Assembly (NCBI RefSeq): GCF_003987065.1
Contig: NZ_PIPY01000001.1
Location: 286,758-350,757 of the forward strand
Length of the DNA: 64,000 nucleotides
Origin: Pseudidiomarina insulisalsae
GTDB taxonomy: Bacteria > Pseudomonadota > Gammaproteobacteria > Enterobacterales > Alteromonadaceae
Reading direction: 5' to 3'
In this document: positions 44,002 through 53,384 of the stretch, one piece after another
Layout of the letters: every line of letters starts with the position of its first letter
How positions within the stretch are numbered: position 1 is the first letter of the stretch
Program-made: the position numbers and the translations under genes
Notes under the pieces: model-generated
Database searches by the model: none
What the model saw: the letters and a program-made list of their open reading frames with translations, nothing else
What the model was told of the DNA's origin: nothing

Positions 44002-44982
44002 TTAAAATGCGTCTAACCAGTAACCGCGGCCGGCTAGGAAGTCACGCACATCGACATAGGCATAGACCGTGACCCGCCAGACATTGTCGTCATCAAATTC
44101 AATTACACCGTTTTGTTGCAGTCTAAGTAACTGCACGTCCAGCTGATCCGGCGCCAGCATGGGCAATACCAGCTGTAGGTGCTCGCCCTTCAGGCCGTGG
44201 TGCAGCAATAACGCGTACAAGATGAAAGCAGTGCCGTCATCTGCCTCACTGGGCATTTGCGGTGATGTTCTCTCGCTTTCCTGCTCTAAGGCCCACAGGG
44301 CAAGGGCGACGGCAACATTGCCGCGTGCCTTGGCGTTGAGTTTACGCAGTACTTTATCACTGGCTTCTATGCCGACCTGCCGCAGCAGCTCTGGCGTGGC
44401 GGCAGCAAAGCAGTAACAGTGTGGCAAGCTAAGCGGCCAGGCACGTTGTAAAAAGGCAAAGGTCCAGCTATCTACCACGACGACTCCCTGCCCTAATTCA
44501 CCGCGCAGCAGACGTGGCAATAAAGCACGGATAAACTGCATGTGCGAGGTCGTACGCAACCAGAATGAAGAAAATTCATCGAGTAACCAGCGCTCGCATT
44601 GCTGCGGCTTCCACCAGCTTTGCGTTTCGGCGCTTTGCAGCTGTTCTTTGTCAGGTAAATCTAATTGTTGATAGCCATGCTTTTTCGCCCAGGCGCGCAG
44701 AATGGCACCGGAGCCGCTAAACGGTGGGCTGACGACAAAACGTACGCTTGGCGCGCTGTCACTGTCTTCCCAGGCTTGCTCAACAGCGGCTACGCCAGGT
44801 TCGAGGTCAAATTCACGATAATGAGGAAAGTCCTGCTCTTCTGGCGTGGCATCTTCATCGCGGGTCAGCCCGAGCATATTCTGCAGGCGTAGCCAGGTTT
44901 TCTGCACCATGGTGCTGGCCGGTGCTGAAGGGCGTTCAAAGTCATCAAGCGCAATCAGTTGCCAATGATTGTGAGGAGCCAT
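44002..44982 (-). CDS. Unknown protein with degenerate P-loop, upstream of mscS
   Basis: This is a 326-residue soluble protein that I do not recognise. A segment RFVVSPPFSGSGAILRAW (about residues 81-98) looks like a strand followed by a Walker A loop without its lysine, and VVVVDSWTF (167-175) resembles Walker B. The C-terminal ~60 residues (LLRLQQNGVIEFDDDNVWRV) look like a winged helix. This order suggests a degenerate AAA/STAND-like ATPase module. It forms an operon with the MscS-like gene. It is divergent from dgkA. Confidence 0.7.
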   Translation of the reverse strand: MAPHNHWQLIALDDFERPSAPASTMVQKTWLRLQNMLGLTRDEDATPEEQDFPHYREFDLEPGVAAVEQAWEDSDSAPSVRFVVSPPFSGSGAILRAWAKKHGYQQLDLPDKEQLQSAETQSWWKPQQCERWLLDEFSSFWLRTTSHMQFIRALLPRLLRGELGQGVVVVDSWTFAFLQRAWPLSLPHCYCFAAATPELLRQVGIEASDKVLRKLNAKARGNVAVALALWALEQESERTSPQMPSEADDGTAFILYALLLHHGLKGEHLQLVLPMLAPDQLDVQLLRLQQNGVIEFDDDNVWRVTVYAYVDVRDFLAGRGYWLDAF

Positions 44983-45054
44983 AAAGTTAAGCGATCCTTA
45001 AGTTCACTGATGTATTACACTGTACACCATCTGACTGAAACGAAAAGTAATACG

Positions 45055-45435
45055 ATGAAACCACCGCAAAAAGGACTGCTGCGCATTGTCCGCGCTACCG
45101 TGAACTCTTACCGTGGTCTGCGCATTGCGCTGCGCAGCGAGGCCGCATTCCGCCAGGACATGTTGTTGGCTGCAATACTCCTGCCACTAGCCTGGTGGCT
45201 GACCGATCAAGCAGTCGAACGGGCGTTATTGATGCTGCCGGTCTTTATTCTGCTGATTGTTGAGCTGTTAAATTCAGCCGTTGAAGCAACCGTCGATCGC
45301 ATTAGCCCTGACCTTCACGAACTTAGCGGCAAAGCCAAGGACATTGCCTCGACCGCCGTCATGTTTAGTCTGGTGTTGATTGGCGTGATCTGGGCCACGG
45401 TATTGTGGCCGCAGATCACGCAGTGGCTCGGTTAA
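45055..45435 (+). CDS. dgkA: Diacylglycerol kinase DgkA
   Basis: DgkA is a trimeric three-helix inner-membrane kinase that recycles diacylglycerol formed during periplasmic glucan or LPS modification. The 126-residue product has the conserved catalytic segments EAAFRQD, VELLNSAVEATVDR and HELSGKAKDIASTAV. The start at 45055 (MKPPQKGLLRI) fits the family length (~122); the frame is open to 44959. No strong ribosome-binding site is visible. It shares a 4-bp nested stop with the convergent Vgb-like gene. Confidence 0.93.
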   Translation: MKPPQKGLLRIVRATVNSYRGLRIALRSEAAFRQDMLLAAILLPLAWWLTDQAVERALLMLPVFILLIVELLNSAVEATVDRISPDLHELSGKAKDIASTAVMFSLVLIGVIWATVLWPQITQWLG

Positions 45436-46403
45436 TTGTCGGCGTACTCAATACGCGCCTGACCAACGGTGTTGGCATCGGTGCCAAACCACAGGCTCTG
45501 GCTGGCCTTATCAAATACCATATGGCGCACGGTGCCACCGCCGCTAGGCACCGGCACGGGCTCCGTGAATTCTTCGCTGTCAATATGAAAGCCGACGAAG
45601 CGGTTCGGTTGCGGTCCGGTCTCGGCAAACCAGAGATAGCCCTGATCATCGGCTGCCATGGCGTAAGGTAGTGAGCCGTTGCCCGCCGGCATTGGCCATT
45701 CCTGCACCTCGCCAGTGTCGCGGTCATAGCGACCCAGATGACCGCCAGCATAATCCACGTACCAGATAGCACCATCGGTGCCTTCGGCCAGACGACGGGG
45801 TCGGTTGGCTTGCGGGCGAGGCAATTCAATTTCATGGAGGGCGCCATCACGGAAGGTCACCAGTTTGTGGCTGCCAAACAACGTAGCCCAAGGCTGGCCA
45901 TCGACCATGATCAGACCGTAGGGGCGCGCCCGTGGTGTCGCCACGTCATAGAGCTCAATCTCATTAGCGCTGACGTCGAAAAAGCCGAGCTGATTGGCGC
46001 CCTGCGCGGTGAACCAGATGTCACCCTCCTCAGTAAACTGCATGGTATGCACGTCCCGGCGGCCATCGCCCGGTAGCGGATACTGGGTAATTTCATAAGT
46101 AGCATGATCAATCCGACCGATATGTGCGGCTTTGTTACCGGCATACCAGGCACCACGCTCATCGACGATAATATTGTGCGGTCCGGCGCCAGCCGGCAGG
46201 TCAATGCGTTGAAACTCACCGGTCTGCGGGTTCAGAATTGCGGCGTAATCGGCACGTTGCCCGACAAACCAGACATGTTCAGCATTTTGTACGTAAGGAT
46301 CGCGCGGTCGCGAGTCGGGCCAGGGCACCTGCCACTCGTTAATCGTAACGGTCGCGGGGGCCGATGCCCCCGCCATCAGTACAGCAAACGTTAAACCTAG
46401 CAT
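45432..46403 (-). CDS. Virginiamycin B lyase-like seven-bladed propeller protein
   Basis: This 323-residue protein has a hydrophobic N-terminal signal (residues 1-17) and then seven repeats of a pattern such as IWFTAQGANQLGFFDVSANE, each with a W-F/Y motif about 40 residues apart. This matches Vgb (streptogramin lyase)/NHL-type beta-propellers. Many chromosomal homologs have no shown lyase activity, so antibiotic resistance should not be assumed. The signal peptide points to the periplasm. It lies downstream of the glutamate-receptor-like channel gene in the same direction, 30 bp apart. Confidence 0.78.
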   Translation of the reverse strand: MLGLTFAVLMAGASAPATVTINEWQVPWPDSRPRDPYVQNAEHVWFVGQRADYAAILNPQTGEFQRIDLPAGAGPHNIIVDERGAWYAGNKAAHIGRIDHATYEITQYPLPGDGRRDVHTMQFTEEGDIWFTAQGANQLGFFDVSANEIELYDVATPRARPYGLIMVDGQPWATLFGSHKLVTFRDGALHEIELPRPQANRPRRLAEGTDGAIWYVDYAGGHLGRYDRDTGEVQEWPMPAGNGSLPYAMAADDQGYLWFAETGPQPNRFVGFHIDSEEFTEPVPVPSGGGTVRHMVFDKASQSLWFGTDANTVGQARIEYADN

Positions 46404-46433
46404 GGTTTATCCTCCTTTAGGTAGACGCTTAGA

Positions 46434-47546
46434 TTATAGCGAATCTCCCAGATAACGACTGACCGCTTCACGCCATTCGGCACTACGCACATAACGCAAT
46501 AATGCGCCGTTGACCTCTTCGCGGTGTTCCGCACGTTGTGGTAACACAATGGCATAGTCTTGCGGGGCGAAGGTTTCCGGCAGTACGATTAAGCCTTTAA
46601 AACCTTTGCGCAACTGATATTTCAGTAATGGCGCGTCATACACAACGGCATCGGCCCGGCCCTGCTGCACCGCCAACAATGCCTCGCGCAGGTTCTCGTA
46701 CTCCTGATAACCAATATTCTCGCGATCGAGCCAGTACGCGCTGTATGAGTTCGGCACACTGGCGACGCGTACGCTGACCAGGTCATCTTTGCTCTGTACC
46801 CGGGTCGACAGTTTGTTAATGGTTAGCGCTGAGGTAATCGATGCGGTAAAACTGGAAATAATAATGACACTTGTAAACATCCACACCAGGGCGATCAGCC
46901 GGCCTAACGAACTACGGGGTGACTTGTCACCATAACCGACGGTAGTCATCGTCACTGCCGCCCACCAGAAGCCTGCACCAATGCCGCGCACCGAAGCGTT
47001 TTTGAACTCGTCGGGGTTATGCCGCCGCTCGGCCAGCCAGACCAACCAGCCGGCAATCAGTAAAATACCGATGAGCGCCAGCATGACTGTCATAAACTCG
47101 AAGCTGAGAAAACGTTTGATGGTTGGCCACCAGCCAGCGCCCTCGGCAGCCGGTACCGCAATCCCCAGGCCGGCGTTATAAAACGGCAGCGTAAAGTCAA
47201 TCATGCTTTCCCGGTCGGCGGTCACTGATACTGCTCCTAAGCCGACGTCATAATCTGCAAGCGCAACGCCGGAAATCAGCGCATCCAGGCCAACCTCACG
47301 ATAGTTATAGTCATAGCCGTTCACTGTCGCGATATGCTCCCACAGTTCAATGGTCAGCCCGCGGAACTGCCCTTGTTCGTCTTTGGTCACGAACGGCGGG
47401 CTGACGCGTACCGCGACATCCAGTGGCGCGGCGGCGGGGTTGGCACTATCGGCCTGAGCGGTAAGCGGCGTGGCAGAGGCGGTAAGCACGGCCAGCAATG
47501 ACCAGACACAGAGCGCCATTGTCAGTTTCATTGTCAATTTGTGCAT
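46434..47546 (-). CDS. Ionotropic glutamate receptor-like potassium channel (GluR0-type)
   Basis: This 370-residue protein interrupts a periplasmic amino-acid-binding domain with a channel pore. A signal peptide (residues 1-31) precedes lobe S1 (about 42-135). Two membrane helices then flank a pore loop with the potassium filter TVGYGD at 202-207, and lobe S2 (about 250-370) follows. This is the layout of Synechocystis GluR0 (397 residues), so it is probably an amino-acid-gated K+ channel of the inner membrane. The ligand is unknown. The start at 47546 has AAGGAGA upstream; the frame is open to 47582. It is divergent from a LysE-type exporter gene. Confidence 0.85.
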   Translation of the reverse strand: MHKLTMKLTMALCVWSLLAVLTASATPLTAQADSANPAAAPLDVAVRVSPPFVTKDEQGQFRGLTIELWEHIATVNGYDYNYREVGLDALISGVALADYDVGLGAVSVTADRESMIDFTLPFYNAGLGIAVPAAEGAGWWPTIKRFLSFEFMTVMLALIGILLIAGWLVWLAERRHNPDEFKNASVRGIGAGFWWAAVTMTTVGYGDKSPRSSLGRLIALVWMFTSVIIISSFTASITSALTINKLSTRVQSKDDLVSVRVASVPNSYSAYWLDRENIGYQEYENLREALLAVQQGRADAVVYDAPLLKYQLRKGFKGLIVLPETFAPQDYAIVLPQRAEHREEVNGALLRYVRSAEWREAVSRYLGDSL

Positions 47547-47624
47547 CAGATCTCCTTGTTTTTCACTTGCTTCTCGGGGCACACTTATTCTAAGTATACA
47601 GATCTCACGGAAAATGAGTTCACT

Positions 47625-48248
47625 ATGGAAATTTTCATCGCGGTACTGTTTTTTGCTTTTTCAACAACTATCACGCCCGGGCCAAATAATGTCATGATCA
47701 TGTCATCTGGCGTCAATTACGGTGTTCGCGCCAGCATGCGGCACTTTCTCGGCATTTGTCTGGGATTCCCGCTGATGGTCTTACTGGTCGGTTTTGGTTT
47801 TGGGGTGGTGTTCGAAAAGTTTCCCAATCTGCACCAGCTGATTAAGGTCGTTGGGGTGCTTTATTTACTGTGGCTGGCTTGGCACATTGCCAGCGCCGAA
47901 CCCAAAGCCATTAAGCGCGGCGAGAGGAAACCTTTTAATTTCTGGCAGGCGGCGGCATTTCAGTGGGTGAATGCCAAAGCCTGGATGATGGCCTCGGGCG
48001 CTGTTGCCGCCTATACCACGGTGCACGGTAACCCGGTGACTGAAGTGCTGGCCATTACCCTGGCGTTTTTGCTGATGGCGTTTCCCTGTGTCGGTATTTG
48101 GTTACTTTTTGGGCGTCTATTACGGAAGCTACTGGCAAACTCAGTGTTTCAGCGTGTGTTTAACGTGACCATGGGGCTGATTCTGGTCGCGTCAATTGTT
48201 CCTGTATTGCAGGACCTGTGGCAATTTTACTTCGCCCGATCCGCTTAA
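47625..48248 (+). CDS. LysE family translocator (RhtB-like amino acid exporter)
   Basis: This 207-residue membrane protein has six predicted helices and the LysE/RhtB signature near the N-terminus (TITPGPNNVMIMSSGVNYG). Family members export lysine, threonine, homoserine and related amino acids. The start at 47625 fits the family N-terminus; the frame is open to 47541. The gene is divergent from the amino-acid-gated channel-like gene, so a joint role in amino acid sensing and efflux is conceivable. Its stop is nested with that of recQ. Confidence 0.9.
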   Translation: MEIFIAVLFFAFSTTITPGPNNVMIMSSGVNYGVRASMRHFLGICLGFPLMVLLVGFGFGVVFEKFPNLHQLIKVVGVLYLLWLAWHIASAEPKAIKRGERKPFNFWQAAAFQWVNAKAWMMASGAVAAYTTVHGNPVTEVLAITLAFLLMAFPCVGIWLLFGRLLRKLLANSVFQRVFNVTMGLILVASIVPVLQDLWQFYFARSA

Positions 48249-50062
48249 AACTGCAGTAGCGGCTCTTCCTCTGCATCCAGATACGCGGTAATGGCGGCAA
48301 TAAACGCCTCACCATAACGGGCATATTTGGTTTGCCCGACGCCGCTGATCAGCATCATGCTTTGCTCGTCGGTGGGGTAATGCACGGCCATTTCGACCAG
48401 AGTCGCGTCGCTGAATACCACAAACGGCGGCTTGTCCTCCGCTTCAGCGATGCTCTTACGCAGGGCGCGCAAGCGGCGAAACAGGAGTTTGTCGTAGTCG
48501 GCGCGGTCGGTTACTTTCGGCTTGCTTACCGCCAGGTTCATCCGCGGCTCGGCCAGTTGCAGCGCCACTTCGCCCCGCAATACCGGGCGGGCAGCCGCGG
48601 TCAACTGCAAGGTGCCGTAATGCTGAATATTCTGAATCACCAGACCACGGTGAATTAGCTGGCGAATAATACCCAGCCAGTAGCTTTGGCTTTGCTCAGC
48701 GCCAATGCCAAAGGTCGACAATTGTTCATGTCCTAACGCGGTGAGGCGCTGCGACTGACTGCCACGCAAGACATCTATGACATGATTGGCACCAAAGCGT
48801 TGCCCCACGCGGTAAATGCAGCTTAGAACCTTTTGCGCGTCGACCGTGCCATCGTACTGGCGTGGCGGATCGAGACAGATATCGCAGTTACCACAGGCTT
48901 CGTCGCGAAACTCATTAAAGTAATTCAGTAATACCAGCCGACGACAGGTTTGCGCTTCACCAAGCGCCTGCATGGCACCAAATTTATGCAACTCGACCTG
49001 GCGTCGCTGCTCGTCAGGGTGTTCGTTGATCATACTGCGGATCCAGCCAGCGTCGCTTGGGTCATACAACAGCACTGCTTCGGCGGGCAGACCGTCACGT
49101 CCGGCGCGACCGGTTTCCTGATAGTAGGCTTCAATACTGCGGGGAACATCAAAATGAACAACAAAACGCACATTGGGCTTGTTGATTCCCATCCCAAAGG
49201 CGACCGTCGCCACGACCACGTCAATATCATCACGCACAAAGCCGCGTAAAATCAGATCACGCTCGTCATGCGCCATGCCAGCATGATAACCCGCGGCACG
49301 AATACCATCCTGACGCAGACGCTCGGCTAATTCATCAACGCGCTTGCGGCTACCACAATAAACGATGCCGGAAGCGCCTTTTTGTTTCGCAATGTAGTCA
49401 CGCAACTGCTTCTGCGGCTTAAATTTCTCTTCAACAATGTAACGAATATTCGGCCGATCAAAAGAGCTTTTAAACACTTCCGGCTGGTGCAGGTGCAGAC
49501 GCTGAATAATATCCGCCTCGGTCGCGGCATCGGCAGTCGCGGTGAGCGCCATAAACGGCACCTGCGGCAACGCCTCACGGAGCTGCGCCAGCTGCCCGTA
49601 TTCGGGGCGAAAGTCATGTCCCCACTGCGAAATGCAGTGTGCCTCATCAATCGCGACCAACGTCACCTGCCACTGTTGCAACTGACGCATAAAGTACCCT
49701 TGCAGGGCTCGCTCAGGGCTTACATACAGAAGCTTTAACTGGCCTGTGGCTGCTTGTTGTAACACCTGCTGTTGCTGCTCGGGTGCAAGGCCATTATGCA
49801 GCGCCGCGGCAGCCACGCCCATGGTCTTTAAGCTCTCTACCTGATCCTGCATCAGTGAAATGAGCGGAGAGACCACCAGGCTGACACCCTCGGCCATCAG
49901 TGCCGGCAACTGATAACACAGCGACTTACCGCCACCGGTGGGCATTAGCACCAGCGCGTCCTGCCCTTGCTGCACCGCACCAATGACCTGCTCCTGGCCG
50001 GGCCGGAAAGCGGCGTAGCCAAAGACATCGGCAAGTACTTTTGACAGCGCAATAGCAGTCAT
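48245..50062 (-). CDS. recQ: ATP-dependent DNA helicase RecQ
   Basis: RecQ is a 3'-5' superfamily 2 helicase in RecF-pathway recombination. The 605-residue protein has Walker A PTGGGKS (41-47), DEAH within AIDEAHCISQWGHDFR, the zinc-binding CxxCDIC region, the RQC winged helix and a C-terminal HRDC domain. The start at 50062 is chosen from homology (ALSKVLADVFGY); the open frame extends to 50137. It is convergent with the LysE gene (4-bp overlap) and divergent from rarD. Confidence 0.97.
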   Translation of the reverse strand: MTAIALSKVLADVFGYAAFRPGQEQVIGAVQQGQDALVLMPTGGGKSLCYQLPALMAEGVSLVVSPLISLMQDQVESLKTMGVAAAALHNGLAPEQQQQVLQQAATGQLKLLYVSPERALQGYFMRQLQQWQVTLVAIDEAHCISQWGHDFRPEYGQLAQLREALPQVPFMALTATADAATEADIIQRLHLHQPEVFKSSFDRPNIRYIVEEKFKPQKQLRDYIAKQKGASGIVYCGSRKRVDELAERLRQDGIRAAGYHAGMAHDERDLILRGFVRDDIDVVVATVAFGMGINKPNVRFVVHFDVPRSIEAYYQETGRAGRDGLPAEAVLLYDPSDAGWIRSMINEHPDEQRRQVELHKFGAMQALGEAQTCRRLVLLNYFNEFRDEACGNCDICLDPPRQYDGTVDAQKVLSCIYRVGQRFGANHVIDVLRGSQSQRLTALGHEQLSTFGIGAEQSQSYWLGIIRQLIHRGLVIQNIQHYGTLQLTAAARPVLRGEVALQLAEPRMNLAVSKPKVTDRADYDKLLFRRLRALRKSIAEAEDKPPFVVFSDATLVEMAVHYPTDEQSMMLISGVGQTKYARYGEAFIAAITAYLDAEEEPLLQF

Positions 50063-50219
50063 TAACGGGGGCTCCGATTGCGGAAAAGGTGAATACGTTC
50101 TATTGTATGCATCCTGCGCGGCCAGCACCACCGCCAAGCCGGCTTTTCCGACAAATCGCCGTGGTAACTGGTTATTTTTCGCACTATTTCTAAAAACGAT
50201 TCAAAAAGAGAGCTGATGA

Positions 50220-51119
50220 ATGACCGATGATGCTACGCGCAGTCGCCATGGTGTTATGTTTGCGATTGCCGCTTACACCATGTGGGGCGTTGCTCCTATT
50301 TACTTTAAATGGCTGCAGCAGGTACCTGCGTTTGAAATTCTTGCCCATCGCATTATCTGGTCGTTCGTACTGGTGCTGATGCTGATCATGGGTCTGCGCC
50401 GCTGGCATCGCATCAAACCTGTGGTGACCAATCGCGCGCAAATGTTGCGACTGACCATAGCGACCTTTTTGCTGGCCGGAAACTGGTTTTTATTTATCTG
50501 GGCGATTAACAACGATCACATTCTTGACGCTAGTCTCGGGTATTACATTAACCCGTTATTAAATGTCGCCATTGGCATTGTTGTTTTTGCCGAGCGCATG
50601 CGCCGCATGCAAATTGTCGCCATTGGCCTTGCGGTCACGGGCGTACTGATTCAGATTGTTTCGTTTGGTTCGGTGCCTTGGGTGGCTTTGGCACTGGCCT
50701 GTAGCTTTGCGACCTATGGCGCCATTCGCAAACGCTTGCCGGTCGACTCGATGACGGGACTATGGCTGGAAACGACCATCTTGCTGCCATTGATGGTAAT
50801 TTACCTGTTCTTCTTTGCCGACTCTGCAGCGAGTGACATGACGACCAACACCTGGCAGCTCAATTTGCTGCTCATGGCAGCCGGTATCGTCACCACCGCT
50901 CCGCTGTTGTGCTTTACCGCCGCCGCGCAACGCATTCGTTATGCCACGCTTGGGTTCTTTCAGTATATCGGCCCCAGCTTAATGTTTATTCTGGCAGTGT
51001 GGGTCTATGGCGAGCCGCTGGCGGCTGACAAACTGGTGACCTTTGCCATTATCTGGTCGGCATTGGCACTGTATAGCCTTGATACGCTGCTGCATCAGCA
51101 GCGCTCAAGACGGGCGTAA
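50220..51119 (+). CDS. rarD: EamA-family transporter RarD
   Basis: RarD is a drug/metabolite-superfamily permease with ten predicted helices in two EamA repeats. The 299-residue product carries the family N-terminus GVMFAIAAYTMWGVAPIYFKWL and HRIIWSFVLVLML. The substrate is not established; the name comes from a chloramphenicol-sensitivity phenotype in Pseudomonas. Its last 25 bp overlap the convergent uvrD gene. Confidence 0.9.
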   Translation: MTDDATRSRHGVMFAIAAYTMWGVAPIYFKWLQQVPAFEILAHRIIWSFVLVLMLIMGLRRWHRIKPVVTNRAQMLRLTIATFLLAGNWFLFIWAINNDHILDASLGYYINPLLNVAIGIVVFAERMRRMQIVAIGLAVTGVLIQIVSFGSVPWVALALACSFATYGAIRKRLPVDSMTGLWLETTILLPLMVIYLFFFADSAASDMTTNTWQLNLLLMAAGIVTTAPLLCFTAAAQRIRYATLGFFQYIGPSLMFILAVWVYGEPLAADKLVTFAIIWSALALYSLDTLLHQQRSRRA

Positions 51120-53302
51120 GCCACCACCAACCACTTGCTGCCAAGGTCATCAAAGTTGACCTGAATACGGCTTTGCGGACCGCTGCCTTCGTAATTGAGC
51201 ACGGTCCCCTCACCAAACTTGCTATGCCGCACCCGCTGACCCAGTTGATAGCCACTTTCGGCGAATGCTTCGTGGCTCGCGCCACTATGGAAACGCCCAT
51301 AGCTCTGCTGGGTACCAGCAAAGTCGTCAGCCGGGCGCGAACGCGATTGCATTCGCACATGGTGCAGGTTCTCCGGCGGAATTTCCGCAATGAAGCGACT
51401 GGCACGATGTAGCTTCTCTTGCCCGTATACCCGTCGCTGCTCGGCATAGGTGATCACCAGCTTTTGCATGGCGCGGGTCATGCCGACATAACACAAACGA
51501 CGCTCTTCGGCTAAGCGGCCAGCCTCATCCAGCGACTGTTGTGACGGGAATAAACCTTCCTCAACGCCACACATAAACACCAACGGAAACTCCAGGCCTT
51601 TAGCACTGTGTAACGTCATTAACTGCACCGCGTCCTGGTACTCATCGGCCTGCTCTTCACCCGATTCCAGCGCGGCGTGCGCTAAAAAGGCGTTGAGCGG
51701 GGTCATGTCCTCTGGCTGCTCGTTATCCAGCTGGTCAAAATTGTCACAGGCGTTCACCAGCTCTTTTAAGTTTTCCACGCGGGTTTCAGCTTTCTCACCC
51801 TTTTCGGCCTGATACATGGCCATCAGGCCACTGCTTTTAATGACCGTGTCGACCTGCCGTCCCAGACTGTATTCGCCGGTCTCATCTTCAAGTTGCTGAA
51901 TGAGATCGGTAAAGGCCAGTACCGCATTTGCCGCGCGTCCGGTCAGCACCTTTTCGCTGGCCAGTTGTTTTGCCGCGTCCCAAAGTGAGGTGCCCCGCTG
52001 CCGCGCGCCATCGCGAATAATCTCCAGGGTACGGGCACCGATGCCGCGTGTCGGGGTATTAATCACCCGCTCTAAGGCGGCGTCATCATTGCGGTTCGCG
52101 AGCAAGCGCAGGTACGCGAGTGCGTCTTTCACTTCCTGGCGGTCGAAGAAGCGCAGGCCACCATAAATACGATAGGGAATGCGCGCGTGCAGCAAAGCTT
52201 CCTCGAGCACCCGCGACTGGGCGTTACTGCGATACAGCAGCGCCACGTCTTGTAAGGCATTGCCTTTCTCATGCCAGCTTTCAATCTGGCTGGCGATGTA
52301 ACGCGCTTCATCAAGCTCATTGTAAGCCGCGTACAAGTCAATCGGCTCACCATGGCTGCCATCGGTCCAGAGCTCTTTGCCGAGGCGATCGTTATTATTC
52401 GCAATGACACTATTGGCGGCACTGAGAATGGTATTGGTCGAGCGGTAATTTTGCTCCAGACGGATCGTCTCAACGCTGGGATAGTCTCGGGTAAACTGAT
52501 GAATATTCTCAATTTTTGCACCGCGCCAGCCGTAAATCGACTGGTCATCGTCACCGACAATAGTGACATAGTTCTCATGATCGCCACCGCCGCCAGAGAG
52601 CAGCTTCACCCAGGCATACTGAATGGCATTGGTGTCCTGGAATTCGTCGACCAGAATGTGCCGGAAACGGCGTTGATAATGTTCACGAACAATGCGGTTG
52701 TCACGTAGCAGTTCATGCGCGCGTAAAAGCAGCTCAGCAAAGTCCACCAGACCGGCGCGATCACAGGCGACCTGATAGGCATCGTAGATTTCTTTGTAGG
52801 TACGCTCATTAAAATCGTGCCCGTCCAGATGGTGGGCGCGCAGACCCTCGTCTTTCTTGGCATTGATGAACCACTGCGCCTGTTTTGGCGACCAACGCTT
52901 CTCATCAAGGTTCATGCTACGCATGATGCGTTTAAGCATACGTTGCTGATCATCACTGTCGAGAATTTGAAAGTTCTGTGGCAGGTCGACATCCATGTAG
53001 TGGGCGCGCAGTAACCGGTGTGCCAGACCATGGAAAGTACCGATCCACATGGCGCGGGTTGAACTGCCAACCAGCTCTTCCACCCGGCCACGCATTTCCG
53101 CCGCAGCTTTGTTGGTAAACGTAACAGCCATTACGCTGTAAGGCGATAAATGAAATTCCTGCAACAGCCAGGCAATGCGATGCACTAACACCCGGGTTTT
53201 ACCACTACCGGCACCTGCCAGCACCAGCATATGGCGTTCAGGCGCGCTGACGGCGGCGCGTTGTTTATCGTTTAATTGCTCAAGCAAGGGGTGCTGTGTC
53301 AT
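51095..53302 (-). CDS. uvrD: DNA helicase II UvrD
   Basis: UvrD is the superfamily 1 3'-5' helicase of nucleotide excision and mismatch repair. The 735-residue product has the Q motif, Walker A AGAGSGKT (29-36), Walker B VDEFQDTN, QSIYGWRGA, and the C-terminal Tudor-like tail GQRVRHSKFGEGTVLNYEG that binds RNA polymerase in E. coli UvrD. It closes the lptM-lysA-dapF-DUF484-xerC-yigB-uvrD run, with an 82-bp gap after yigB that could hold its own promoter. Confidence 0.96.
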   Translation of the reverse strand: MTQHPLLEQLNDKQRAAVSAPERHMLVLAGAGSGKTRVLVHRIAWLLQEFHLSPYSVMAVTFTNKAAAEMRGRVEELVGSSTRAMWIGTFHGLAHRLLRAHYMDVDLPQNFQILDSDDQQRMLKRIMRSMNLDEKRWSPKQAQWFINAKKDEGLRAHHLDGHDFNERTYKEIYDAYQVACDRAGLVDFAELLLRAHELLRDNRIVREHYQRRFRHILVDEFQDTNAIQYAWVKLLSGGGGDHENYVTIVGDDDQSIYGWRGAKIENIHQFTRDYPSVETIRLEQNYRSTNTILSAANSVIANNNDRLGKELWTDGSHGEPIDLYAAYNELDEARYIASQIESWHEKGNALQDVALLYRSNAQSRVLEEALLHARIPYRIYGGLRFFDRQEVKDALAYLRLLANRNDDAALERVINTPTRGIGARTLEIIRDGARQRGTSLWDAAKQLASEKVLTGRAANAVLAFTDLIQQLEDETGEYSLGRQVDTVIKSSGLMAMYQAEKGEKAETRVENLKELVNACDNFDQLDNEQPEDMTPLNAFLAHAALESGEEQADEYQDAVQLMTLHSAKGLEFPLVFMCGVEEGLFPSQQSLDEAGRLAEERRLCYVGMTRAMQKLVITYAEQRRVYGQEKLHRASRFIAEIPPENLHHVRMQSRSRPADDFAGTQQSYGRFHSGASHEAFAESGYQLGQRVRHSKFGEGTVLNYEGSGPQSRIQVNFDDLGSKWLVVAYARLERC

Positions 53303-53384
53303 ACACTTTTCCGTTTTTCTGCCAGTGCGGGGTCGGGCGGTATAGACTGACAGTTTAAAGCGCCACTACTGTATATGCAACCAG

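Noticed and set aside
45432..46403. Annotation as an antibiotic resistance gene (vgb)
   Set aside because: Only the propeller fold is evident; an exported chromosomal homolog without verified catalytic residues does not support resistance.
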